From: a bacterium | GTDB lineage: Bacteria > Vulcanimicrobiota > Xenobia > Xenobiales > JADMJV01 | NCBI GenBank assembly: GCA_018266105.1 | Contig: JAFEBA010000050.1 | Coordinates: 89,868 to 153,867, forward strand | DNA length: 64,000 nt | Direction of reading: 5' to 3' | In this document: positions 16,787 through 24,820 of the stretch, piece after piece | Position numbering within the stretch: the first letter of the stretch is position 1 | Layout of the letters: each line of letters opens with the position of its first letter | Made by a program: the position numbers and the translations under genes | Notes under the pieces: model-generated | What the model was told of the DNA's origin: nothing | Database searches by the model: none | The model's input: only the letters and a program-made list of their open reading frames with translations

Positions 16787-16858
16787 GGAGACCAGAGCGA
16801 AGCTCCCTATGCGGGATTAAGTCCCACCTTCGGTGACCGCTTAGCGGGAGGACCCGAA
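16787..16858. other. Cluster of three consecutive inverted repeats (possible structured RNA or terminator)
   Basis: In a gene-free gap of 336 bases (16569-16904), three potential hairpins follow one another. The first is GAGC-gaa-GCTC (16795-16805), containing the very stable GCGAAGC mini-hairpin. The second is GGGA-ttaag-TCCC (16813-16825). The third is a nested one with TTCGG/CCGAA outside and CCGCT/AGCGG inside (16829-16858). No T tract follows on either strand. The rest of the gap shows no gene. Confidence 0.4.
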
Positions 16859-16904
16859 TGGAAGCATCTCAAACCAAACTTGTTCTACTGGGGTCGGCCG
16901 CCGC

Positions 16905-17570
16905 TCATTGCTTCAGGATGTGAATGCCATAGACGAACGTGGGCGCATGATCGCTCGCCAACCTGACATCCGAAAAGCGACGGAACGCGCTCGCGGCCGA
17001 CAGCTTTGAGAACAGGTGGAACTCGTTCAGGTGTGGCGCCCACTCAAGCCGCAAGGCCACGGCGTTGTCATGGCCCGACAAGAAGCCGCAGTTCGTCAAC
17101 GCACTCAACAGATAAGCATCCCCCACGTCGAAACCCACGAATTGCCATTCGCTGCCCTGGCAGGCCGCTTCCACTATGTGGGCCAGTTGACCACTCGCAG
17201 GATGGCGGGTCTCGGCACCATCCCAGGCCAGCGTCACCTTGATCGTCCGGACAGCAGGCACGGGCCCGCGTTCGGCTCTCTGCGAGACCGCTTTCCGGAG
17301 CGCGCGCTCCTCGGCCCACAGGCCGCACGGCGCCAGCGACTCCAAATGCGCGGGCAAAGGCTCTGGCAGGCCCGCAAACATGGAAGGCCACACCGTTGTA
17401 TCTACTGAGAGCACCTTGCGCACATCGGTCCGGTAAAGGAAACGGTTTCGGCGCTCTTCCGGCCAATGCTCGGCGAAGTCGATGCAGAAGCGTGCATCAT
17501 ATCCCACAGCCTGTTCCGGAACGTCCTCGACAGCCAGCCGGCTCACTGCGATCTCACTCAAACAGGTCAT
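16905..17570 (-). CDS. Hypothetical protein, second gene of a two-gene unit
   Basis: 221 residues from ATG 17570, chosen because this ATG overlaps the end of the upstream small membrane-protein gene in the usual coupled manner; a longer reading is possible but would run deeper into that gene. Soluble, alpha/beta, no recognised motif. Features are a Trp-rich first half (HWPEERRN, TTVWPSMFAG), a beta strand pair VRTIKVTLAWDG, and a C-terminal half with GFDVGDAYLLSALTNCGFLSG. Its role might be linked to the membrane partner; nothing more specific is supported. Confidence 0.65.
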   Translation of the reverse strand: MTCLSEIAVSRLAVEDVPEQAVGYDARFCIDFAEHWPEERRNRFLYRTDVRKVLSVDTTVWPSMFAGLPEPLPAHLESLAPCGLWAEERALRKAVSQRAERGPVPAVRTIKVTLAWDGAETRHPASGQLAHIVEAACQGSEWQFVGFDVGDAYLLSALTNCGFLSGHDNAVALRLEWAPHLNEFHLFSKLSAASAFRRFSDVRLASDHAPTFVYGIHILKQ

Positions 17571-17859
17571 CGCGCTTGAAATAGACACAATACACCAGGC
17601 TTGCAATCAGGACCAAACCCGGAACCGCGGCCTCGGAAGGGCGCTGTCCAGTGAGGAGACAGGCTAGACAGAGCAGGCCGCACGCTTCTGGCATTCCTAG
17701 AAGCATCCACAAAGGCACCCATCGCCAAGAAGCAGTTGGTCGCACCAAACCAATATACCCGGTCAGCAGACGACCGACACCGTCGTCTGAAGCTTCCTCG
17801 CTCTGGCCGTGGGTTGCGAAGCCAACCCGACGAGAATCCGCAGCCTGGTAGGTGCACAA
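17554..17859 (-). CDS. Small membrane protein, two predicted helices
   Basis: Up to 101 residues if TTG 17859 is used; the start is uncertain and no strong ribosome site was seen. The C-terminal half has two hydrophobic segments: VPLWMLLGMPEACGLLCLAC and AVPGLVLIASLVYCVYF, followed by a basic-acidic tail KRDDLFE. This suggests a hairpin in the membrane with a short cytoplasmic end. The last 17 bases overlap the start of the 221-residue gene, so the two are probably cotranscribed. Family unknown. Confidence 0.55.
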   Translation of the reverse strand: MCTYQAADSRRVGFATHGQSEEASDDGVGRLLTGYIGLVRPTASWRWVPLWMLLGMPEACGLLCLACLLTGQRPSEAAVPGLVLIASLVYCVYFKRDDLFE

Positions 17860-17918
17860 GCGCCCGTTGCCCTTGTCGCTATTTCTGGCGGCCCTCCTCC
17901 CCGTTCAATTGACAAAAG

Positions 17919-19082
17919 TCAGACTTCCAGTGTCTCCCAGTTGGTCACAAATTCTTCTAAGCAAGAGCGATCGCTCTCAAGAACAAGTTCACCGTGACCT
18001 CCCTGAGTTCGATAGCGGACAGTCAAGATGAACCAGTCAGTCTTATGCGGCAAATTCTGGCGAGGTTTAAATGTCAGATCCAGATGGCTTCCCCCACTGC
18101 CTAAAGTAAATTCCCCCTCAAAATGAAGCTTCCCGATTTCAGCCAAAGGCAGCTCGAGCCAGGCCCTCGCTTGCCCGCAGAAATGCGCAACTTCTCTTAC
18201 GTCTAGTTGCAGGTCTCTCAGCCTGACCTGGTGGGATGGATTATCTAAAGCCCCTGGATTATCCGGCCAGCGCACAAAAGTATTCATCCAAACGTCAGCA
18301 TACAGCGAGAGCGTGTTTTCTTCGAGGCGCAGCATCTTTGGAAAGATCAAGCACTCTTTCTCAGACAGGCGAGCTGCAAAGCGAAGGGCCGCCCCGTCGA
18401 GACCAAGAGGTTCACCGGGACTCAGACGAGCGATTGGGATTGTTGGGACTGGTGCAAGCATGGCGCGTGCGTAGCGAGCCAAAATTGGGAGTTCTCCAGT
18501 GGCCGCTTCCCCGGCTAATTGGTCAAAGTGCTTGGACCCAATTTTTTTCAAAACAGACAGCGCCATCATTCGAGAATGCTGTTGATTGGGATTTTCTCGG
18601 TGCCAGAGTCTCAGGGCAAAATGCTCGCTTAGCGGCGAATGAAGCTGCCCCAGCGAGTCGACAGCCATCCGCCTGACGTATTCGTCCTCGTCCTCCGCGA
18701 AGCGCACGAGCAGCGTCTCTAACTCTTCATCAAGGGCGCCGGCTCCGCGGAGTATTTCGGCAAATTGCGAACGACATTGTTGAGTTCCGATTTCAAGCGA
18801 GTGACTCGCCAGCGCCAGCAGACGAGACCTACTTTGCGCCAGTTCCCCTCCACACAGGCCCTCCAGTCCCAAGCAGGGCACTAGCTCCTCGTCTGGGTCC
18901 AGCGAACACACAAATAGAAAATCTCTGATCTCGTCCGCGGTCCACTCTTGGTAGGGCCGAATTTGCAGGAGGTCCCTCGCCGCCGCCAGCAAGTGGGATT
19001 GTTCTTCGAAATCATACGCGTCTTCTTCAATCCCACGAAATCGTGTCACCAGGGAATGGAAGTCTGATACAGGTTCGCCCAT
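17919..19082 (-). CDS. HEAT-repeat-like hypothetical protein
   Basis: 387 residues from ATG 19082 (GTG 19118 would add 12 residues; neither has a clear ribosome site). Residues about 90-220 are helical and contain EDEYVRRMAVDSLGQL, typical of a HEAT/PBS-lyase repeat, with neighbouring helices of similar spacing. The C-terminal 170 residues are beta-rich (LRLEENTLSLYADVWMNTF, DWFILTVRYRTQGG). It may be a scaffold or binding protein. It lies on the same strand as the small genes on both sides and has no signal peptide. The function is unknown, and the repeat call rests on one clear and two weak units. Confidence 0.7.
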   Translation of the reverse strand: MGEPVSDFHSLVTRFRGIEEDAYDFEEQSHLLAAARDLLQIRPYQEWTADEIRDFLFVCSLDPDEELVPCLGLEGLCGGELAQSRSRLLALASHSLEIGTQQCRSQFAEILRGAGALDEELETLLVRFAEDEDEYVRRMAVDSLGQLHSPLSEHFALRLWHRENPNQQHSRMMALSVLKKIGSKHFDQLAGEAATGELPILARYARAMLAPVPTIPIARLSPGEPLGLDGAALRFAARLSEKECLIFPKMLRLEENTLSLYADVWMNTFVRWPDNPGALDNPSHQVRLRDLQLDVREVAHFCGQARAWLELPLAEIGKLHFEGEFTLGSGGSHLDLTFKPRQNLPHKTDWFILTVRYRTQGGHGELVLESDRSCLEEFVTNWETLEV

Positions 19083-19208
19083 CGCAAGATTGTAGCCAGC
19101 TTCGCGTGGCCAGTCCACCTGGCTTCTGCAGGCCTACGGTGGGCGGCCACTGGACCGGTGCGGCCTTGCTTGACTGACACCTTCCGAATCAGGGAAACGG
19201 CCAGATGA

Positions 19209-19406
19209 TCAGGATGACCCCCGCCGAAGGGAAGAATAACCGGAGATGAAGCCTGCCACTCCGCCAGCGACGACGATTATCGGCGCAATTTTAGCGAAAG
19301 TCGGAAGAAGAGCCACGTCCCTCGACAGTGTCTCCATCAAAATGCACAGCATCACCACTCCGGTGCCGAGAAAGCCTTTAGCCGCCTCCGATAAAGCGTG
19401 ACGCAT
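19209..19406 (-). CDS. Small two-helix membrane protein
   Basis: 65 residues from ATG 19406. There are two hydrophobic stretches: about residues 11-27 (FLGTGVVMLCILMETL) and 40-57 (IAPIIVVAGGVAGFISGY), with a basic C-terminus SSLRRGSS. The short length limits confidence. It is on the same strand as the flanking hypothetical genes, 45 bp from the next one. Confidence 0.5.
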   Translation of the reverse strand: MRHALSEAAKGFLGTGVVMLCILMETLSRDVALLPTFAKIAPIIVVAGGVAGFISGYSSLRRGSS

Positions 19407-19451
19407 TGACCGCCTATTTCGCTGGGTGGAATTGGTTCCCCTCGCTTCCAG

Positions 19452-19679
19452 CTAATTCAAATCGGCCTTTGGCGACCGGATCACCGACTTGTGCGCGCTC
19501 ATGTATTCGTGGCTGCTGGCGCCTTCCGTGTCGGGCACCAGCTTCAAACCGATGCTAGCCAGCGCGTCCAAAATGTCGATAGCGGTAAAATCCTCGTGCC
19601 CGCACAAGGCCAGGTTATCCGCCAGCCACTGGGCGCGCCCAAGTTGAGAGTCGGGGAGTCCATCATCGTATTCAGCCAT
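19452..19679 (-). CDS. Small acidic protein, intact member of a three-copy local family
   Basis: 75 residues from ATG 19679. Acidic, probably helical, with the central block AIDILDALASIGLKLVPD. Family not recognised. The notable point is local amplification. A second copy at 24549-24779 keeps most residues but has two in-frame stops. A third copy of only the first 14 codons lies at 20391-20430. That three copies exist within 5.4 kb and only this one is open suggests it is the functional survivor. It follows the 197-residue gene by 89 bp on the same strand, an arrangement like a small partner or immunity gene, which is inference. Confidence 0.7.
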   Translation of the reverse strand: MAEYDDGLPDSQLGRAQWLADNLALCGHEDFTAIDILDALASIGLKLVPDTEGASSHEYMSAHKSVIRSPKADLN

Positions 19680-19768
19680 TTTTGTCTGTTCGGGGCAAGA
19701 CGCGTCGATCCCTCACACCTGGCGCAGGCGCGACAGGATTCATCGAACCAAATCGAGCCACCAAGCGC

Positions 19769-20362
19769 TCACCCGTAACCCCCGGATTCATCTGGCTGAA
19801 TCCCAGCTACCCGCGTGAGCGCGTCTTCATAAAGACCACCAAAGTCGACCTTTGTAATGTCTGCCAGCCTGTATCGCGGGGAATAGCCGTCCCACCGAGC
19901 GCTAGGAGTCAACCATTTAAGAATCACCGTTTTGTCCGTCAACTTCTCTATTCGACCAATACTGCACTCATCATTGCGAATTCCTTCTCGATGAACTGTC
20001 ACGAGAGGGTGGTGTTTGTTGACCGATTCAAGAATTGAGGCGGTACTATCCAAGCAGATACCAACAGGACGCACGGGCGCGTACCCACGCAATTTCAACG
20101 CTTCCATGTAGAAGGCACCATGTTTTGGCTTACCTTCGACAAGAGTAAGATCCTGAATGCGTAAAATGGCATGGCCATCCAAAATAATGGCATCACTCAT
20201 GCAGTGAATTACCACGAAATCCGAACTGAGGTCTACTACGTAGCCGGTGAGCGGCTGTGGATCAATCTTCTCTCGCAAAAGGATGACAATGACGTTCTTG
20301 CCGACAAGGCGACGCAGTAACTGCGGTATCATCCGAACTTTGTTGTGTTTCTTCACGGCCAT
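19769..20362 (-). CDS. Hypothetical beta-rich protein
   Basis: 197 residues from ATG 20362; a start at the internal Met 11 is also possible. The N-terminal 75 residues look like an Sm/LSm-like small barrel (VIVILLREKIDPQPLTGYVVDLSSDFVVIHC then AILRIQDLTLVEG, which resembles strand-loop-strand order), but this is only topology by eye. A second similar beta region runs from about 115 to 185 (SIGRIEKLTDKTVILKWLTP then YRLADITKVDFGG), so the protein may be two copies of one barrel. It is soluble and its function is unknown. The DNA just upstream of its start contains the partial copy of the 75-residue gene. Confidence 0.65.
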   Translation of the reverse strand: MAVKKHNKVRMIPQLLRRLVGKNVIVILLREKIDPQPLTGYVVDLSSDFVVIHCMSDAIILDGHAILRIQDLTLVEGKPKHGAFYMEALKLRGYAPVRPVGICLDSTASILESVNKHHPLVTVHREGIRNDECSIGRIEKLTDKTVILKWLTPSARWDGYSPRYRLADITKVDFGGLYEDALTRVAGIQPDESGGYG

Positions 20363-20390
20363 GCGCTTTTACTCTGGTGCTGGCCAGGCC

Positions 20391-20430
20391 CAAGCTGAGA
20401 TTCGGGGAGTCCATCATCGTATTCAGCCAT
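20391..20430 (-). repeat. Partial duplicate of the 5' end of the 75-residue gene
   Basis: Read on the minus strand from CAT at 20428-20430 it encodes MAEYDDGLPESQLG, matching the first 14 codons of the intact gene (one D to E change), then diverges into unrelated sequence and soon stops. The similarity also continues weakly into the upstream flank (about 20431-20470 against 19680-19720), so this is a DNA duplication remnant rather than chance. Confidence 0.8.
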
Positions 20431-20598
20431 TCAGGTCTGTTCGGGACCTGAGGCGCCGATCCCGCAAGCGATGGCGCCGGCTTGACCGTACTGGAAGATG
20501 AACATGAGCGCGAGGGCTTGAGCATGGGCGAGAGAATGGCCGGGCACGGCGTGGAACTTGGGGATAGCTTGAAGATGCCCGAACATGGCAGGGTGCCG

Positions 20599-22630
20599 CT
20601 AGCGGAGGCAGGGTGCCGGGCATTTCCAACCTGCCCCCAAGCGGCGGCGACGACCCCGAAGTCTCGGTAGATGTGGGCGGGAGGACCCCCCACCGCCCCC
20701 CAGGTTGATGGACGGGTAGTAGCTTCCGTTCGGTTGATTCTGCCCGGCGCTGTCCACGCTGATGAGCTGGGTGGTATTGGTCTGACGATCACGCACGTAG
20801 ACATCCCAGGCGGAGTCGTTGTCCAGCGAGGGGACAAGGCGCTCATCGGTTTCAAAAGGCACGATGCGACCGTCGTCTGAAATGGTCGGTCGACCACTAC
20901 CTCCGCTTTGTGAGGGGCTCCCGTCATCCCTGAGGTTGACTCGCTCGAGGGTATCCAGCCAGCGGTCACGCAGAAAAACATCGTGGAGGTTGTTGGTGTC
21001 CCCGGGGACCAAATTGGAGGCGACGGTGTTGAAAGCCACAAAACGGCCATTGGCGGAGACCGCCGGCCAATCGCAACCCGCATTGGCCGGACCGGATGCC
21101 CCGCGGCTGATCAACTCGACCAGCCCGGTTTCCATATCCTTCAGATAGATCTGGCGCCCGAGTCCGGCTCCACCTCCGTTGGCCAACAGATTGCTGGCAT
21201 TGGAGCAAAAAACCACGTAGCGGCCGTCGGCGGAGATCTGGCAAGGACCAAAGAAATCTGCTGAATCGGCCCCCAGCCCGCCGGCACTGACATCCACTTG
21301 CTGTACACTGGCCCGGGCCGCCCGCGGCTGGCTGGCCAGCGCCGTGTAATTGGATTCGGAAATCGCGCAGGAACAGGTCGTCATCGCTACCGTTGGAGTC
21401 GGCGGGGTCGAGTTTGATGGCGTAGCTGCGGAAGGCCACCACGGCGCCGGTGGGGTCGATGCAGGCCTGGGCGCTCTCCTGGTCGGCCTGGGCGCCGGGC
21501 TGGCCCAGGTTGTCGGCGGCGACACTCTGGCGCCAGATGCGGCGGGTCCCGTCCAGCACGGTCAGGTAGGCGTCGGCCACCCCATTACTGTCACCGCCCA
21601 GCAGGTCGGAGGCCGAGGAGACGAAGGCCAGCAGGCTGCCGTCGGCCGACAAGGAGGGCATGGAGGAACGCCCATTGCCGCCGATACGCACGGTCTCGCT
21701 GGCGCTCCACACGAAGATGTCCTCAAAGCCATTGCTGTCCCCGGCCACCAGGTCGCTGGCCGAGGAGGTGAACGCCACCATGCTGCCGTCGCGATTCATG
21801 GCGGCCCCATAGCTATCGCCCAGGGTGCTGGTGGTTAGCTGAGTGACCGGGCCGGTCCCGAGCGCGCGGCGGTAGACCTGATAGCGCCCGCTGGCGTTGG
21901 AATCGTAGCTCAGCCAGTTGCCGTCAGCCGAGAGGAAGGGGTTGAGGCTTTCTCTGCTCAGGTCAGTGACCCGATCCAACTGACCGGTGCTACGATTCCA
22001 CACGAAGATATCGGAGGCCCGGTTATTGTCATTCAGACTCAGGTTGGTGGAGGCGCAGCGGAAAGCGATCAGGTTGCCATCTCCGGAGACAGCCGCCTGG
22101 TCGCTGGCGCCATTGCCCTGCACCCCTCCCTTCTGGCTCACCCGGGTGGTGGTGTTGTTATTGCGGTCATAGACGAAAACGTCAGTGCGCTGATTGGTGT
22201 CGCCACTGACCAGGTTGCTGGCCAGGGAGTCGTAGACCACGTAGCGTGCATCGGCGGAAATCACGGCCCGGTAGCTGGCCCCGTTGGCTTCGACTGCGCC
22301 CCCTCCCAGGCTGATGCGTTTGTGCACGCGCAGGTAACGATCGTACAGGAAAACGTCGGCGACCCCGTTGTTATCGCCGCTCACCAGGTTGCTGGCGGTG
22401 GAACTGAAGACCATGTAGCGCCCACTGCCGTCCAGGGCCTGCTGAGTAATCTGAGTGATGGGCGTGAGGGTGCGAGCCAGAACGGCCGGTTCCTGGCTGC
22501 TCAGCCTAGGAGATACAGAGGCGGAACTGGAGGAGCTATCGGAAGCGCTCAATGGGGGCGAGCTGGAGCCGCTGCAACCCGAGAGCAGATAGGCTGAGGC
22601 CAACCACAAGACAGACGAAGAAATACGCAT
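20599..22630 (-). pseudogene. Beta-propeller (PD40/TolB-like) lipoprotein with a frameshift and a degraded 3' end
   Basis: The start ATG 22630 opens a lipoprotein signal (lipobox LLSGC near residue 19) and a Ser-rich linker. Many propeller blades follow, each with (I/V)SADGRYVVF, then SNLV.GD.N, then D(V/I)F(V/L)(Y/R)(D/N)R. After DDLFLRD near base 21360 the frame breaks. Removing one base from the AAA run at 21360-21362 (TTT in the coding strand) rejoins the second frame, which continues the same blade pattern to about 20700. There the homology dissolves in a G-rich stretch. The 5' part alone could still yield a shortened propeller. It was probably a surface lipoprotein binding a ligand. A sequencing error at the homopolymer is the main alternative for the frameshift. 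Confidence 0.8.
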
Positions 22631-22777
22631 ACCGTAGCTTCCCACTCGAAAGAGACCGAGCCAATCGCCCGCTTGGGTGAAGATGCGGTGCTGCGGTGTG
22701 AACGATCGGGTGGTCTTGGGCAGCGGCGAGGACGCCCAGCCAAGAACGAATACGTGGCTTGAGCCGGCCCAATGTCG

Positions 22778-22805
22778 TTGACACAATGGAGTAATATGGT
22801 ATTAA
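22778..22805 (+). promoter_or_regulatory. Possible promoter of the AbrB/Doc operon
   Basis: TTGACA (22778-22783) and TATTAA (22800-22805) are separated by 16 bases, a good sigma-70 pattern. The implied start of transcription falls at or inside the AGGAGG ribosome site (22810-22815), so the transcript would have almost no leader, or this is not the working -10. The call rests on consensus match only. Confidence 0.45.
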
Positions 22806-22820
22806 CGTCAGGAGGTGCTC

Positions 22821-23048
22821 ATGGTTAAGAGTTTGACCCGTCACGGCAATAGCTACGCTCTGCTCATAGAGAAGCCTATTCTTGAATTGCTTGGTTTCCA
22901 GCCAGATATGCCGTTGGAAATTGTGACTGACGGAAAAGCTTTAATAATCAGGCCCCTTGCTCAAGCCAGCCCGCACGGTCAATTCTTCGACGCCCTGGAC
23001 GAAGTGAACCAGCGCCACGGTGAAGCTTTACGCCGCCTGGCCGAATGA
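22821..23048 (+). CDS. AbrB/MazE-type antitoxin
   Basis: 75 residues from ATG 22821, 5 bp after a perfect AGGAGG (GTG 22815 overlaps that site and is rejected). The sequence MVKSLTRHGNSYALLIEKPILELLGF, split here as a swapped-hairpin beta motif followed by an LEIVTDGKALIIRPL strand pair, is the SpoVT-AbrB DNA-binding fold. The C-terminal helix (about 50-75) would bind and neutralise the toxin. The next gene, a Doc-type toxin, starts in this stop codon (ATGA). The product probably represses its own promoter. The antitoxin is intact. Confidence 0.9.
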   Translation: MVKSLTRHGNSYALLIEKPILELLGFQPDMPLEIVTDGKALIIRPLAQASPHGQFFDALDEVNQRHGEALRRLAE

Positions 23049-23449
23049 CGCAGGCTGACGGCCCACCCTTTCTCGACCTTCTCCAAATCATCCAGATCCA
23101 TCAAGACCAGATAGAGCGTTACGGCGGCAGTCTGGGGTTGCGCGACCTGGACTTACTCAAATCAGCCGTGGCAATGCCCAGTATTGGCTTTGGCGATCAC
23201 CTGGCTCATCCTGACACCTTCAGCCAGGCCGCTGCCTACCTGTTTCACTTGGCCAAGAATCACCCGTTCATTGATGGCAACAAGCGGGTGGCCGCAGCCA
23301 GCGCATTGGTTTTTTTACGCTTGCAGGGTTGGCGCGTGGAGTGTTCCGCCGATGAGCTGGTTGAATTGGTTCTGGCCACCATCTCCGGCCAGCACGATAA
23401 GGCTGCCATTGCTATTCAGCTCAAATCCTGGAGCTGTCGCGTCACTTGA
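23045..23449 (+). CDS. doc: Doc-type (Fic fold) toxin, death-on-curing family
   Basis: 134 residues, ATG overlapping the antitoxin stop. The motif HPFIDGNKRVAAA near residue 75 is the Doc/Fic active-site loop (HxFx(D/N)GNKR): the histidine acts as base and the Asn/Lys/Arg bind phosphates. Upstream, GGSLGLRDLDLLKSAVAMP is the conserved N-terminal block of the family. Doc proteins phosphorylate EF-Tu and stop translation until neutralised. The usual partner is a Phd or AbrB-type antitoxin, and the latter is present here. Full length with no lesion. Activity on EF-Tu is family knowledge, not visible in the sequence. Confidence 0.92.
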   Translation: MTQADGPPFLDLLQIIQIHQDQIERYGGSLGLRDLDLLKSAVAMPSIGFGDHLAHPDTFSQAAAYLFHLAKNHPFIDGNKRVAAASALVFLRLQGWRVECSADELVELVLATISGQHDKAAIAIQLKSWSCRVT

Positions 23450-23585
23450 AATCTCTGGGTGGGGATTGGCCGTATCGGTTAAAGCTGACGGGCCTTAAGC
23501 CAACCGGTTTGAACTCGAAAGAGCCTGAACCTGCTCCCAAATATTCCGCGCCCGGACGGGTTGATTCGGATGTCAGGCGGCCTGG

Positions 23586-24335
23586 CTAAAACGTACTTTT
23601 CCAATCTTCGCTGGAACTGGCCGTCATGAGCTCGGCCAGGAGTTCGCCGAGTCGGGCCAGCTCGCCGACCTTTTGCAATCGAACCCGGGCCGCCTCCTCC
23701 AGCTGCCCCCAGCGCTGCTGGTGGCGTTTCAAAATCAATTCACGCAGCGTCTGACAGGACCGTTCCTGCTCTTCATCCCGGCCCTTTTTGAGCCCCTCCG
23801 ATAGACCCTCTTTGCGGCCTGCTGTTAGTCCCTCTTTGCGGCCCTCCTCTCGGCCCATGCGTTCAATGCTGGTGACATATGGCATGTTCTTCTCCTTCTC
23901 AAAACGCAACAGTTCTTGCTTAAAAGTATACTGGAATGGCGCGGGTAAGGCCAGAACCCAATCCAGTTGCCGAAACAGGCTCAGGACCTGCAGGCGGGTC
24001 AGGCCGCACTCATACAGGCCACGAATGAGTCGAAACTTGATCTCCGAGAATCACCAGACTGCAGACCTTCTGTTTAAACCGATCGCCGATGCGGGTGTGA
24101 TAGAGCAACAACCGCTTTGGAAATTCAGTATCTTTCTGGGACTGAATTTCAATATGGAGTAGGACCAATTCTGGCTCGCCGCTCTGGCGGCAAACGCGCA
24201 CCAGCGAGTCGGTGTAGCGCCGCCTGTGTTCAGCATCGTGGGTGATTGCCTGAAACTCACCGTCGAGAAACTCATAGGCACGTTCCCAGTGGATGTCCGC
24301 GTGAATCTCCGGGAAGAAAAAGAGCAGAAAATCCT
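23586..24335 (-). pseudogene. Rpn-family recombination-promoting nuclease remnant with internal deletion
   Basis: Read on the minus strand, about 24335-24040 encodes FEDFLLFFFPEIHADIHW, then YEFLDGEFQAITHDAEHRRR and HIEIQSQKDTEFPKRLLLYH up to LVILGD. These are the PD-(D/E)XK nuclease blocks of the Rpn (PD-(D/E)XK transposase-like) family. Directly after ILGD the frame shifts into KFRLIRGLYECGLTRLQVL, a block that normally lies roughly 60-70 residues further on. From there the C-terminal part runs open to 23586, including PYVTSIERMG and EGLxxGRKEG repeats. So a precise internal segment is missing, and the N-terminus upstream of 24335 is also degraded. The gene is dead as a nuclease. Short C-terminal pieces might still be translated. 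Confidence 0.85.
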
Positions 24336-24548
24336 CAAACTACAGTCTGGTCGCCCGCGCGTGAAGTACGCCACCTCTCGTCCGAACGCGGATTACTGTT
24401 GTTGTCGACGGCCTCAAAATCAATCGCCTCTTGCACGTCCGGGGTAAGAATTGTGGCCACTGCTCTGTCAATGTGTGCCTACGATTATTCTGGCGCCTAT
24501 CCCATCAGCCTGGTATCGGAGCCCTAAGCCATATCAGCTTCTCGTCAC

Positions 24549-24779
24549 CTAATTCTGGTCGGCCTTGGCAGAGCGGATTACGGACTTGTGCGCGCGCATC
24601 TATTCGGGGCTGCTCATCCCTTCCAGGTCGGGCACCAGCTTTAAGCCTACGCTGGCCAGAGCGTCGAGCGGGTCTATGGCTGCGATATCCTGGTGACCCC
24701 AAAGCGCAAGTTCGTCGGCCAGCCACTGAGCTCATCCAAGTTGAGACTCTGGGAGCTGGCTTTCGTTGTCTGTATCCAT
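24549..24779 (-). pseudogene. Nonsense-mutated copy of the 75-residue gene
   Basis: Reading from CAT 24777-24779 on the minus strand, the frame gives MDTDNESQLPESQLG, stop, AQWLADELALWGHQDIAAID, then LDALASVGLKLVPD and a second stop, then MRAHKSVIRSAKADQN. It aligns end to end with the intact protein at 19452-19679. The first stop replaces Arg (AGA/CGA class to TGA) and the second replaces Tyr (TAC/TAT to TAG). There is no frameshift, and one or two codons differ near the N-terminus. It lies 41 bp downstream of the 268-residue gene. The copy is a clean example of recent decay by point mutation. Confidence 0.85.
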
Positions 24780-24820
24780 CGGAAGCACTTCTCGACCAGG
24801 TTGTTGCCTTCCCGCGCGAC

